From Marinifilum fragile JCM 15579 (GTDB lineage: Bacteria; Bacteroidota; Bacteroidia; Bacteroidales; Marinifilaceae): a stretch of 64,000 bases of DNA. The stretch covers positions 164,383 to 228,382 of the forward strand of contig NZ_BAZX01000005.1 of NCBI RefSeq assembly GCF_001310955.1, given 5' to 3'. The number at the start of each line of letters is the position of its first letter. The first letter of the stretch is position 1. Positions 8,335 through 16,804 of the stretch are shown here, piece after piece. The notes under the pieces are model-generated. The model was given only the letters and a program-made list of their open reading frames with translations, did not search any database and was not told the DNA's origin. The position numbers were made by a program, and so were the translations under genes.

Positions 8335-11300
8335 ATGGAAAAAAAATCAGAATGCTTCTGTTCAATAAAGCAGAAGTGGATTAAAATGTTTCGAGCTATG
8401 AAACTGACCCTAATGTTCCTGTTGGTAGGAGTTTTACAATTAAGTGCCAGTGTGCATGCCCAAAATGGTAAGCTGAATGTTCAGGTGGAGAACATGCAAC
8501 TGTCTGAATTGTTATGGCAATTGCAAGAAGAATCGAGTGTGGTATTCATTTATCAGACCGATGATGTTAAAGATGTGAAAGACATATCAGTTGATATGTC
8601 AGCAGCAAGTATTACCGATATTCTGAACGAAGTACTTAAAGGTACTGATCTTGATTACGTTGTGGACGAAGAAGTGGTGGTGATCAAAAAGAAGGAAATT
8701 GTTCCTGTGCCTGCTGTTGAGGAAAAACAACAAGAAAAGAGAACCATCAAAGGTAAGGTTACCGATAAAGATGGGTTTCCTCTTCCTGGTGTATCTGTTG
8801 TAATCAAGGGAACCAGCACAGGTGTTGCTACTGATATTGATGGAAATTACAGTTTGGAACTGGAATCAGATAAGGAAGTTTTAATTTTCTCTTTTGTTGG
8901 GATGTTGCCTCAGGAAGTTTTGTACAATGGACAAAGTATACAAAATATTACATTAACTTCGGATACAGAGCAGATGGCAGAGGTTGTGGTAACTGGTTAC
9001 CAAACCATTTCGAAAGAGAGAGCTACTGGTGCATTTGAGAAAGTTGGCGTAAAGGAGCTTGATGAAAAAATATCCACAAGTATTATGGGAAAGCTCGAGG
9101 GACAAGCTACGGGTGTGCTTTATAACTCAGATGGTTCATTTACAATTAGAGGAAAAAGTACTTTTTACGCAAATGTGAGTCCGCTTATTGTTGTTGATGG
9201 CTTTCCAATAGAAGGTGATCTAGAAACCATAAACCCGAATGATGTTGAAAGTATGACAGTTTTGAAAGATGCAGCAGCTGCATCAATTTGGGGGGCTCGT
9301 GCAGCGAATGGTGTTATAGTAATTGTGTCTAAAAAGGCATCTAAGAATAAGTCAGTTAATATTGATTTTAGTGTGGATCATACCATAAGAAAATTGGCAG
9401 ATTTAAATGAACTTACCTATGCTTCTACGGGTTCACTTTTAGAGCTGGAGAAACATTTATCTGACTATGAATGGATGAATTTACCCAATAATAATAACCG
9501 TTGGCCTTTGACTCAGGGAATTGAAGCTATATAAAAGCGAGAGAAGGTGTAATAAGTGATAGTGAGGCAAATGAGATTATTGATGGATTAAGACCAATTG
9601 ACTCTCGAAAAGAATTCAAGGATCTGTTCTTAAGAAATTCTACATCTTCTCAGTATAATCTTGCCATCAGCGGAAACTCAGAAAAAAGTAATTATTATGT
9701 GTCTTTAAATTATGCTGATACTAAAGGGTTTTCTAGAGAAAATGATGATGATAGAATTATAACTAATATTAGACTTAATACACAGTTGAATAGTAGGTTA
9801 AAAGCTGATATGGGAGCTAGCTTTACCATTCGTCAAAGAAAGGAAAATGGAATTCCTCTTTCAGAAATAAATAATATCAGTCAATATCAAAGTATTTTGG
9901 ATGAGAATGGTAACTATATTCCTCAGAGCCATTTTTACGATCAAGGCACTAAAGATTATGCAGCAAGCCTGGGTTATCCTTACAATTGGGATTATAACAT
10001 TAAACAAGAATTCGATAATAAGGATAATAGCATAGATAAAAAGGATGTTAAGCTGTTTGCAGGTCTTAATTATAAAATATTGAAAGGCTTGGATTTTGAT
10101 GCGAAATTTCAGTACGAATGGGGAAATACTGAATTGGAGCAAGTTTTTAATGAACAAACCTTCTATACGCGTAATTTGGTTAATTACTACACTTCATTAG
10201 ATAAAAATGGAGATTTGATTAATTCAATACCTAAAGGAGTTATTTTAAATAAGGACAATTCGAATTACAAGTCTTTTACATTTCGTTCTCAGATAAATTT
10301 TAATAGAGAATTTAATGATGGATTATATAAGATAAATGCAATAGCTGGTATAGAAACAAGAAAGCATGTGACTCAGGGGTATGGATTAAAAAAGTATGGC
10401 TATGATCCTGAAAGTTTGCAATACGTTTCAGTAAACTATGCAATGAAAGTTCCTGTTGGTTTTGCTGGAGCAAAAACATTTATAAGTGAAGGAACAACTT
10501 TTACAGAGGTTGAAAATAGATTTGCTTCTTATTATTCAAATTTTGCTTTTACTTATGCAGATAAATACACTTTTACAGGAAGTGCTCGATTGGATGATTC
10601 AAATTTATTTGGTGCTGATGATAAGTACAGAAGTACACCTCTTTGGTCATCAGGTATTAATTGGCAAATAAACAAGGAAGATTTCTTTAATTTAAGTTTT
10701 GTAGATCGTCTAAATTTAAGAGTAACATACGGATTAAACGGGAACGTGGATAAAAGTACAAGTCCTTACCTTATTGCAGGAGTAGCTACTGATCGTTATA
10801 CTCAATTGCAATATGCCTATATTATGAATCCTGAAAATCCAAGTTTGAGATGGGAAAAGACAGCAGTTACAAATTTTGGTGTTGACTATGCTCTTTTTAA
10901 TCATCGTTTAAATGGTAGCTTGGAATACTACATGAAAAATAGTACGGATTTATTAAGTAATGTAAACCTTAATTCAACAGTAGGATTTTCTAGTGCTTTA
11001 TTGAATAATGGAAAATTAGAAAATCAGGGTCTTGATATTTCAGTGAATTACGCAGCTTTGATTAATAAATTCAAATGGAATGTTGGTATGAATTTCTCAT
11101 ATAATAAAAGTAAAGTTAAAAGAGTTGAAATGCCTAATGAAACGGTCTCCGGTTATATAGGTGGATCTTTGATGGAGGGAAAACCATTGTCTTATCTTTA
11201 TAGTTATAAATGGGCTGGTTTATCAGAAGAAGGTACACCTCAAATTTATAATGAGAATGGTGATAAAATCGATCATAATACAACATTGGAAGATGTCAAA

Positions 11301-11831
11301 GGGTTAAAATATGAAGGTTCAAGAGTTCCAATGTATTATGGAAGTTTATCAAATAGGTTTTCTTACAAGAACTTTAGTTTAAGCATGCTGTTTGTTTATA
11401 AAATGAAATATGTCTTTAGAAAACCTACTATAAGTTATGACGTGCTTCCTAACCAACCAGGAATAAAACATATTCATGAAGATTTTGAAAAAAGATGGAT
11501 GAGATCCGGTGATGAAAATATAACAGACATCCCTAAATTACCTCAATACAGGAATGATGGAATAAATTATTATAATTTATACTCTGCAAATGGAAGTCAT
11601 AATGTTTTAGATGGTTCGCATATTCGCTTTAAAGAATTAATTTTTGCATATGAATTACCTAAGCAATATTTAAAACAACTTAAGTTAAGTGCTTTAAAAT
11701 TGTCATTTCAGATGAGAAATATAGCTGTCTTAACATTTAATAAAGATCATATTGATCCGGAAAATATTCCATCAATGTACAGATTACCTCAAGAGCCGGA
11801 ATACACTTTTGGTTTGAAGGCAAGTTTTTAA
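8335..11831 (+). CDS. SusC-like TonB-dependent receptor with STN domain (module 2, frameshifted)
   Basis: The signal peptide (to about residue 43) is followed by an STN domain (about 48-120) that contacts FecR. Next come a CarboxypepD_reg-like domain (about 138-220, GKVTDKDGFPLPGVSVVIKG), the plug (about 225-340) and the beta-barrel to the C-terminal strand FGLKASF. The first frame stops at 9534. The plug and barrel continue in the next frame from about 9531 with EGVISDSEANEIIDGLRPIDS, and one missing base near 9528-9531 restores a 1165-residue protein. The part after about 9360 is clearly more AT-rich than the first kilobase, which is nearly identical in places to the module 4 susC. This suggests a mosaic gene. 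susD follows after 6 bases. Confidence 0.92.
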
Positions 11832-11837
11832 TAATTT

Positions 11838-13220
11838 ATGATATTTGGTAAAATGAAAAATATATTTTTAGTAGTAAGTGCACTATTGTTACTCACATCG
11901 TGTGATGACTGGTTGGATATTACACCCAAAGGGAAAATTATTCCAAATGAGGCAAAAGATTTCAGATTAATGTTGGATCAGGTTTGGCATAATGGATCTT
12001 CTAAGGCCGTTACATTAGGCTATAAAAACGTACTATTTAGTAGTGATGATATGGAAATTCCTGATGAGTCATATAAGATTGAATATCAGACTAGAATACA
12101 AAAAACTTACATATGGGATGATAGTATTGTATTGGATGAGGAAGAAGATAATGATTGGAAATATGCTTATAATCAAATTTATGTGTCAAATTTGATTGTG
12201 TCTAAGTTAAGTGGAACGTCAGATGAGGAAGAACAGCAACTGTTAGCAGAGGCGAAAATTCATAGAGCATTTAATTATTTTATTTTAGTAAATATTTACG
12301 GGAAGCATTATAATGAGGCAAGTTCGGCCTCAGATTTAGGAGTACCTTTATTATTAAAACCAGATCTTTTGGCAGATTTGACAAGGAGCACTGTTAAAGA
12401 AGTCTATGATCAGATAATTAAAGATATTGAAGAATCAATAGAGTATTTGCCTGAGTTGGCAGAGTATAACCATAGACCATCGAAAGCAGTAGCTTATGGA
12501 TTAATGGCCCGAGTAGCTTTATTTATGGGTGACTATACAAGTGCTTTAAGCAATGCGGAAAATTGTCTGTCGTTGTATGATTTTTTATATGATTTTAATG
12601 ATTTTTCTGATAACCCTTGGTTCCCATCTGTATTTGAATATCCGGAAAGGTATGAAGATAAAGAGATCTTATTTCTAAAATATTCTACAGATCAATCTAG
12701 TTTAATTTTTCCAAGTCAAGAATTAGTGAGTTTGTATGAGGTGGATGATCTTCGATTTTCAAAAAGATTAATAAAAGACTATTGGCCTCCTGAAATTGTA
12801 GATTATATATATAATCCAATGGAAGCTGCCTATAAGCCATTTGGTGTAAATGTTGCCGAAGTTTATTTAATGAGAGCTGAATGTAATGCTCGTAAAGGAA
12901 ATTATGCTCTTGCAATGAATGATGTAAATACAATCAGAGAGAAACGCTATACTAAAGGTACATACACTGCATTAAGTGCATCAAATGCAGTTGAAGCACT
13001 TGAAATAGTGAAAGAAGAGCGTAGAAGAGAATTGGCATTCAGGGGGCTTAGATGGTTTGATTTAAAGCGCTACAACGTTTATGATGATGCTAATATTAGC
13101 TTAAGTCGTACTATTGAAGGTGTGGAATATAGACTTGAAGCTAATTCAAATCGATGGGCATTCCCAATAGGAATGAAGTATATTCTTAAAAATCCGGAGA
13201 TTATACAGAATCCGAATTAG
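11838..13220 (+). CDS. SusD/RagB-like nutrient-binding lipoprotein (module 2)
   Basis: The protein has 460 residues. The lipobox is LLTSCDDW; a second ATG at 11853 gives a more classical lipoprotein signal (MKNIFLVVSALLLLTSC) and may be the true start. TPR-like helices (AEAKIHRAFNYFILVNIYG) lead into the C-terminal SusD domain with the family hallmark KEERRRELAFRGLRWFDLKR near 390-410. It pairs with the SusC at 8335 as its lid and first ligand-binding site. It is as AT-rich as the barrel part of that susC, so the two probably moved or evolved together. No CAZyme follows. A strong hairpin at 13277 closes the unit. Confidence 0.94.
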   Translation: MIFGKMKNIFLVVSALLLLTSCDDWLDITPKGKIIPNEAKDFRLMLDQVWHNGSSKAVTLGYKNVLFSSDDMEIPDESYKIEYQTRIQKTYIWDDSIVLDEEEDNDWKYAYNQIYVSNLIVSKLSGTSDEEEQQLLAEAKIHRAFNYFILVNIYGKHYNEASSASDLGVPLLLKPDLLADLTRSTVKEVYDQIIKDIEESIEYLPELAEYNHRPSKAVAYGLMARVALFMGDYTSALSNAENCLSLYDFLYDFNDFSDNPWFPSVFEYPERYEDKEILFLKYSTDQSSLIFPSQELVSLYEVDDLRFSKRLIKDYWPPEIVDYIYNPMEAAYKPFGVNVAEVYLMRAECNARKGNYALAMNDVNTIREKRYTKGTYTALSASNAVEALEIVKEERRRELAFRGLRWFDLKRYNVYDDANISLSRTIEGVEYRLEANSNRWAFPIGMKYILKNPEIIQNPN

Positions 13221-13276
13221 AACACTATAATAATGAATCAAAATCATTATAAGATTTGACAACCATTTAGTATCTG

Positions 13277-13304
13277 GGGGAGTGATCAATTTTGATCACT
13301 CCCC
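13277..13304. terminator. Hairpin terminator after susD of module 2
   Basis: A perfect 13-bp inverted repeat (GGGGAGTGATCAA / TTGATCACTCCCC) is followed by TGTTATTAATAA. It begins 56 bases after the susD stop. Confidence 0.7.
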
Positions 13305-13380
13305 TGTTATTAATAACCGAAGTGAATATAACATTCATAAAAGGAGATATTGCAAGATTAGAATCTAGGATGATTTCAGG

Positions 13381-13790
13381 AATTATAAACTCCTGTTGGA
13401 GCCTATAATTAAGAGTACCTTGTTATTAATAAATGTGGAAAATAAGATTGATTCTTGGGCAGGCAAACCATCAGCGGGAGAGCTTGAGAATTTAATTATA
13501 AAGTGTATATCAGTAAAATCTCAAGAATTTATTAGTTTTTGATTGGAAAGGAGTGGGCTTAGAATGTTGAGTCTGCTCCTTTTACTATTACGTAATACTA
13601 GAGACAGGATTAATCCGGTTTTTACCATTAATAAGGCAGTTGATAGGTGAATTCACTGTATTATTATAATCTAATTTGATAGAAAATAAAAATAAGATTG
13701 TAACTATCCGGTAAACAGGTGAGTTACTGGGTAAAGAAAACGCACTTACGTTTTGATATTTTCGTAAGCACGTTTTGAATAAAACGTAAC
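13381..13790. other. Non-coding stretch rich in hairpins
   Basis: I find no gene between susD (13220) and the HU-like gene (13869). The stretch holds successive inverted repeats. At 13381-13410 AATTATA..CTCC pairs with GGAG..TATAATT. Near 13481-13524 CTTGAGA pairs with TCTCAAG. At 13547-13583 there is a terminator-like AAAGGAG...CTCCTTT followed by T. Around 13743-13800 short ACGTTTT / AAAACGT repeats recur. These may be remnants of 3' ends of lost units. Confidence 0.45.
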
Positions 13791-13868
13791 TACGTTTTTT
13801 TTAACAGATGGCTATAGAAATTTACACCATAAACAAATTATATGACTATGGTTAAATTACAATTGTTT

Positions 13869-14255
13869 TTAGTCTACTTTTTCGTATTCTAAATTTTTAA
13901 GCATATGCTTTAATTCTTTGCCAGGAGTAAAGATGCATTTTGCACCTTTAATGGAATTCATAGTAACATCTTTTTCATCTGTTTCACCAGTGCTGCTAAT
14001 ACTAATTCGAAGACTACCCAATTCTCCCAAACGAACAATTGAACCTTCTTCAAGAGCATCTTGCATTACCTCTACCAAAGAGTATAGTACGGCTCTAATA
14101 TCAGCACCACCAACCGTACTGTTTTTTTCAATACGCTTGGTTAGCTTTTCAAGTGTTAACTCACCATTAGTTATAGTGTTGGCATAGAATTTTTTGTCGC
14201 CTCCACCTGCTACGCCAGGCTGGCCTCGTTCAATGACTTTGTATTTTACTGTCAT
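13869..14255 (-). CDS. HU-family DNA-binding protein
   Basis: The protein has 128 residues from the ATG at 14253-14255. A longer in-frame start at 14294 adds 13 charged residues and is less likely. The N-terminus MTVKYKVIERGQPG and the core (YANTITNGELTLEKLTKRIEKNST, then DIRAVLYSLVEVMQDALEEGSIVRLGELGSLRISI) match the divergent HU-related family of Bacteroidota, which has an extra N-terminal arm compared with 90-residue HU. It probably binds and bends DNA in the nucleoid. It is the only - strand gene among the first 33 kb and sits between two SusCD modules. Its upstream region up to 14797 includes a GC-rich structured patch. Confidence 0.88.
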   Translation of the reverse strand: MTVKYKVIERGQPGVAGGGDKKFYANTITNGELTLEKLTKRIEKNSTVGGADIRAVLYSLVEVMQDALEEGSIVRLGELGSLRISISSTGETDEKDVTMNSIKGAKCIFTPGKELKHMLKNLEYEKVD

Positions 14256-14397
14256 ATCTTTTGATTTTTTATCAGCAATCCCTTTATTCTTCACTTTTAG
14301 TCAATATAAATAGCCATCTGTCCTGAGTAATTGCATATTGGTATAAAAGAAGATGTAAGAATATAGTTTGTTGCTGAATTAAAGTATTTTTGAAAAG

Positions 14398-14475
14398 AGC
14401 CCATCGGCCTCCTCTTCCAAGTGCGACCCGTCAAAGTTTTACAAGGTTGATGACCAGCCGGTGGGTTGTCTTTCC
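14398..14475. other. GC-rich, structured non-coding patch
   Basis: This short island is visibly richer in GC than its AT-rich surroundings. It contains a long-range 9-bp pairing, CCCATCGGC with GCCGGTGGG (one G-U), and a smaller local stem GGTTGATGACC. It could be a small RNA or a remnant of a coding segment (the - strand reads NFDGSHLEEEADGLFSK in one frame, with no start). I cannot assign it. The rest of 14256-14797 is AT-rich and otherwise featureless apart from a TATATTTG box at 14772. Confidence 0.3.
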
Positions 14476-14771
14476 AAAACTTCCATCCAAGTTAAATAAA
14501 TATTATGACAATACTATCTGTCAAATGTGTCAAGTTTCTTACACTCATTGAATTTAACTTTATTTAACAGTTTGGGTTTTATGGGAGTGTAGATGTTTAG
14601 ATTGGATTGGTTTTGTTACATTGCTTGAAATTCAGACGTATACAAATTTGTAAGTTATCGATGTTTGTCTTAATAATTTATCTAAACATATGAGTTTACA
14701 TTTTTATTTTGTGGCTTCTATGCTTAAGAACAGTTTTCTGGTCCGCCTCTATGATTTTCCAAAAACATGAA

Positions 14772-14779
14772 TATATTTG
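14772..14779 (+). promoter_or_regulatory. Putative TAnnTTTG -7 box for the module 3 sigma gene
   Basis: TATATTTG occurs 18 bases before the ATG at 14798, the same octamer as before the module 2 sigma gene. A clear TTTG -33 box is not seen at the expected distance, so confidence is modest. Confidence 0.4.
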
Positions 14780-14797
14780 TGCGGAAACCCCATAATC

Positions 14798-15352
14798 ATG
14801 ATTACAGACCAAAGTATATTAGAACATATCCGGAGAGGGGACAAAGAAGGCTTGGATTTTTTGTTCAGACGTTATTACAAACCTTTGGTATTGTATGCAA
14901 ATGCATTTGTAAACGACATCCATAAGGCAGAAGATGTTGTTCAGGAACTGTTCATTAAATTCTGGAATGACAAGCTGTTTGATAGGTTGTATAATAACAC
15001 TCTAAGTACCTATTTGTTTGCATTGGTTAAAAATGCTTCGCTAAATCACATCAACAAAAAAGATATACTCTCTGATACGGCTGAATTTTCTCATTTGGAG
15101 ATTGCAGAGGAAGAGGCCCGACGAATTGCTGAAGAGGGAATTCAGAAAGTGAAGCAAGCCATTGAAGAACTGCCAGAAAAGACTCGAAAGGTGGTAGAGT
15201 GCATCATGATTCAAAATATGAAATACAAGGAAGCTGCTGAAGAATTGGAAGTTTCCGTGAATACCGTAAAGACCCTGCTAAGGAACGGAATATCCAAATT
15301 GAAAGAAGATTTGAAAGATCATAAGGATCTCTTTCATCTGTTTTTTCTTTAG
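14798..15352 (+). CDS. ECF RNA polymerase sigma-70 factor (module 3)
   Basis: The protein has 184 residues from the ATG at 14798. The TTG seven codons earlier would place the start inside the TATATTTG box. Region 2 (about 15-85) includes KAEDVVQELFIKFWNDK and STYLFALVKNASLNHI. Region 4 (about 118-170) includes ELPEKTRKVVECIMIQ and the helix-turn-helix YKEAAEELEVSVNTVKTLLRNGISKL. It belongs to the same FecI-like ECF group as the other two sigma factors here but is clearly divergent from them, consistent with separate promoter specificity. It is followed by its FecR at 15544 and is presumed to control the susCD operon at 16805-24571. Confidence 0.93.
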   Translation: MITDQSILEHIRRGDKEGLDFLFRRYYKPLVLYANAFVNDIHKAEDVVQELFIKFWNDKLFDRLYNNTLSTYLFALVKNASLNHINKKDILSDTAEFSHLEIAEEEARRIAEEGIQKVKQAIEELPEKTRKVVECIMIQNMKYKEAAEELEVSVNTVKTLLRNGISKLKEDLKDHKDLFHLFFL

Positions 15353-15450
15353 GATGATTTTCGCTTGTACTCCTCATTAATTTCGACTTTGCTTTTCTTA
15401 GTCGCCTGTTTTTTGATTTTCTCAAGTCTTAACGGAAGTAGATTCTTCAT
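15349..15450 (-). other. Possible 33-residue basic ORF opposite to the sigma-fecR gap
   Basis: On the - strand an ATG-started ORF (MKNLLPLRLEKIKKQATKKS, ending EEYKRKSS) overlaps the end of the sigma gene by 4 bases. It is Lys-rich and matches no family that I know. Lysine-rich short ORFs arise easily by chance in AT-rich DNA. It is noted because module 2 also has a short - strand ORF at the equivalent place. Confidence 0.2.
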
Positions 15451-15480
15451 TTGTAACTCCCACATTAATAGGGTCGAAAT

Positions 15481-15520
15481 ATTTTTCTGAAAAAAAATCA
15501 TTTTGATTCACCCATTTTCA
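15481..15520 (+). promoter_or_regulatory. Conserved block upstream of fecR, copy 2
   Basis: ATTTTTCTG, an A-run, TCA and then TCACCC at 15508-15513 followed by ATTTTCA match the blocks at 6981 and 25845. It lies 31 bases before the fecR ATG. Confidence 0.45.
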
Positions 15521-15543
15521 TATTCATTTTGTTCCACTAGCAT

Positions 15544-16707
15544 ATGAAAAAGAAGATGACGTCGAAAGAAGATATATTACATGATGTGCTGGACTATTTA
15601 AATGGGAAGGCATCAGATGATCAAACTAAGAATTTGAAGGAATGGCTTGTTGACAGCGATGAGAACAAAGAACGGTATCGTGAGATTGTAAGAGCCTATT
15701 ACAGACTCGGCAATATTCAGAATTGGGATCAGATAAATGTATTATCAGCGAAACGAAGAATTAATTCAAAAATCACAGGAAAGAAAAGAATAGTGCAGTG
15801 GTCAGTGGCCGCTAGTATTGCTTTACTTCTTGGTTTAGGTTTGACATTTTTGGTAAATAATTTTACGCAGGAGCAGAAATTGGCACAGGTTACCAGAATA
15901 GAGCCAGGCCAAAAAGGAGCAGAGTTGATCCTTTCCAACGGGAAAAAATATCAAGTGATGAATACCCAAAAGGTATTGAAAGAGAAAGATGGATCGACAC
16001 TGCAAATAGATACTTTGAAGGGGATTGTTTACAATAAGGACGCTGCTAAGTCGAAAGAATTAATTTACAACACAATTAAAGTGGCAAGAGGGCAGGAATT
16101 CAACTTGCAATTGGCAGATGGTACCAAGGTTTGGCTGAATGCAGATTCTGAATTGAAATACCCTGTACAGTTCACGGGAAAAAGTCGGAAAGTGTATCTG
16201 AAAGGCGAAGGATATTTTGAGGTAGCTCACAATAGGCAGAAAGCTTTCATTGTAAATTCTTTTGATCAGGACCTTCGGGTGTACGGGACAAAATTCAATG
16301 TAAATGCTTATGACAAGAGATTGATAAAAACTGTACTTGTGGAAGGTAGTATAGGTGTGAAAATCGCCGAAAGAACAGAAGAGAAGAGAATGAAAGCTGG
16401 TGATTTGCTAAATGCCAACACTGTAGAGGGAAACATGACTACCGAGCAGGTAGATGTATATCCCTACATTGCTTGGAAGGATGGGAACTTCCTGTTCAAT
16501 AATGAAAGCCTGGAAGAAATCATGTTGAGGCTGGAAAGATGGTACAATGTAAAAGTGTTCTTTGCGGACAATTCTGCCAGGGATATTCAATTCATTGGTG
16601 ACATGAAGCGTTATACAGAAATCAATAAGTTGCTGTATTTCATTGAGAAATCATCAGGCGTAAAATTTGAAGTGAAGGAGGATGTTGTAATAGTAAGTCG
16701 TAAATAA
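15544..16707 (+). CDS. FecR-family anti-sigma factor (module 3)
   Basis: The protein has 387 residues. The N-terminal cytoplasmic part (about 1-78) includes the common FecR opening LNGKASDDQTKNLKEWL. One membrane helix lies near 80-102 (WSVAASIALLLGLGLTFLV). The periplasmic FecR domain (about 175-280) has VARGQEFNLQLADGTKVWLN and GEGYFEVAHNRQKAFIV. A DUF4974-like C-terminal domain (about 315-387) begins FNNESLEEIMLRLERWYNVKV. It should hold the module 3 sigma inactive until the STN domain of the SusC at 16805 signals. An intercistronic hairpin follows the stop immediately. Confidence 0.93.
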   Translation: MKKKMTSKEDILHDVLDYLNGKASDDQTKNLKEWLVDSDENKERYREIVRAYYRLGNIQNWDQINVLSAKRRINSKITGKKRIVQWSVAASIALLLGLGLTFLVNNFTQEQKLAQVTRIEPGQKGAELILSNGKKYQVMNTQKVLKEKDGSTLQIDTLKGIVYNKDAAKSKELIYNTIKVARGQEFNLQLADGTKVWLNADSELKYPVQFTGKSRKVYLKGEGYFEVAHNRQKAFIVNSFDQDLRVYGTKFNVNAYDKRLIKTVLVEGSIGVKIAERTEEKRMKAGDLLNANTVEGNMTTEQVDVYPYIAWKDGNFLFNNESLEEIMLRLERWYNVKVFFADNSARDIQFIGDMKRYTEINKLLYFIEKSSGVKFEVKEDVVIVSRK

Positions 16708-16710
16708 AAA

Positions 16711-16735
16711 CGGAAAGTTCTGCAAAAACTTTCCG
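16711..16735 (+). terminator. Hairpin between fecR and susC (module 3)
   Basis: A 9-bp perfect stem CGGAAAGTT / AACTTTCCG with loop CTGCAAA begins 3 bases after the fecR stop. The tail is CTTAAATAAA rather than a T-run. It may reduce read-through from sigma-fecR into susC. Confidence 0.55.
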
Positions 16736-16804
16736 CTTAAATAAACCGGGCTAAATATCTGCAAAATATTTACCCTCAATTTTAACTTGTTAGATTACAA
16801 ATTT

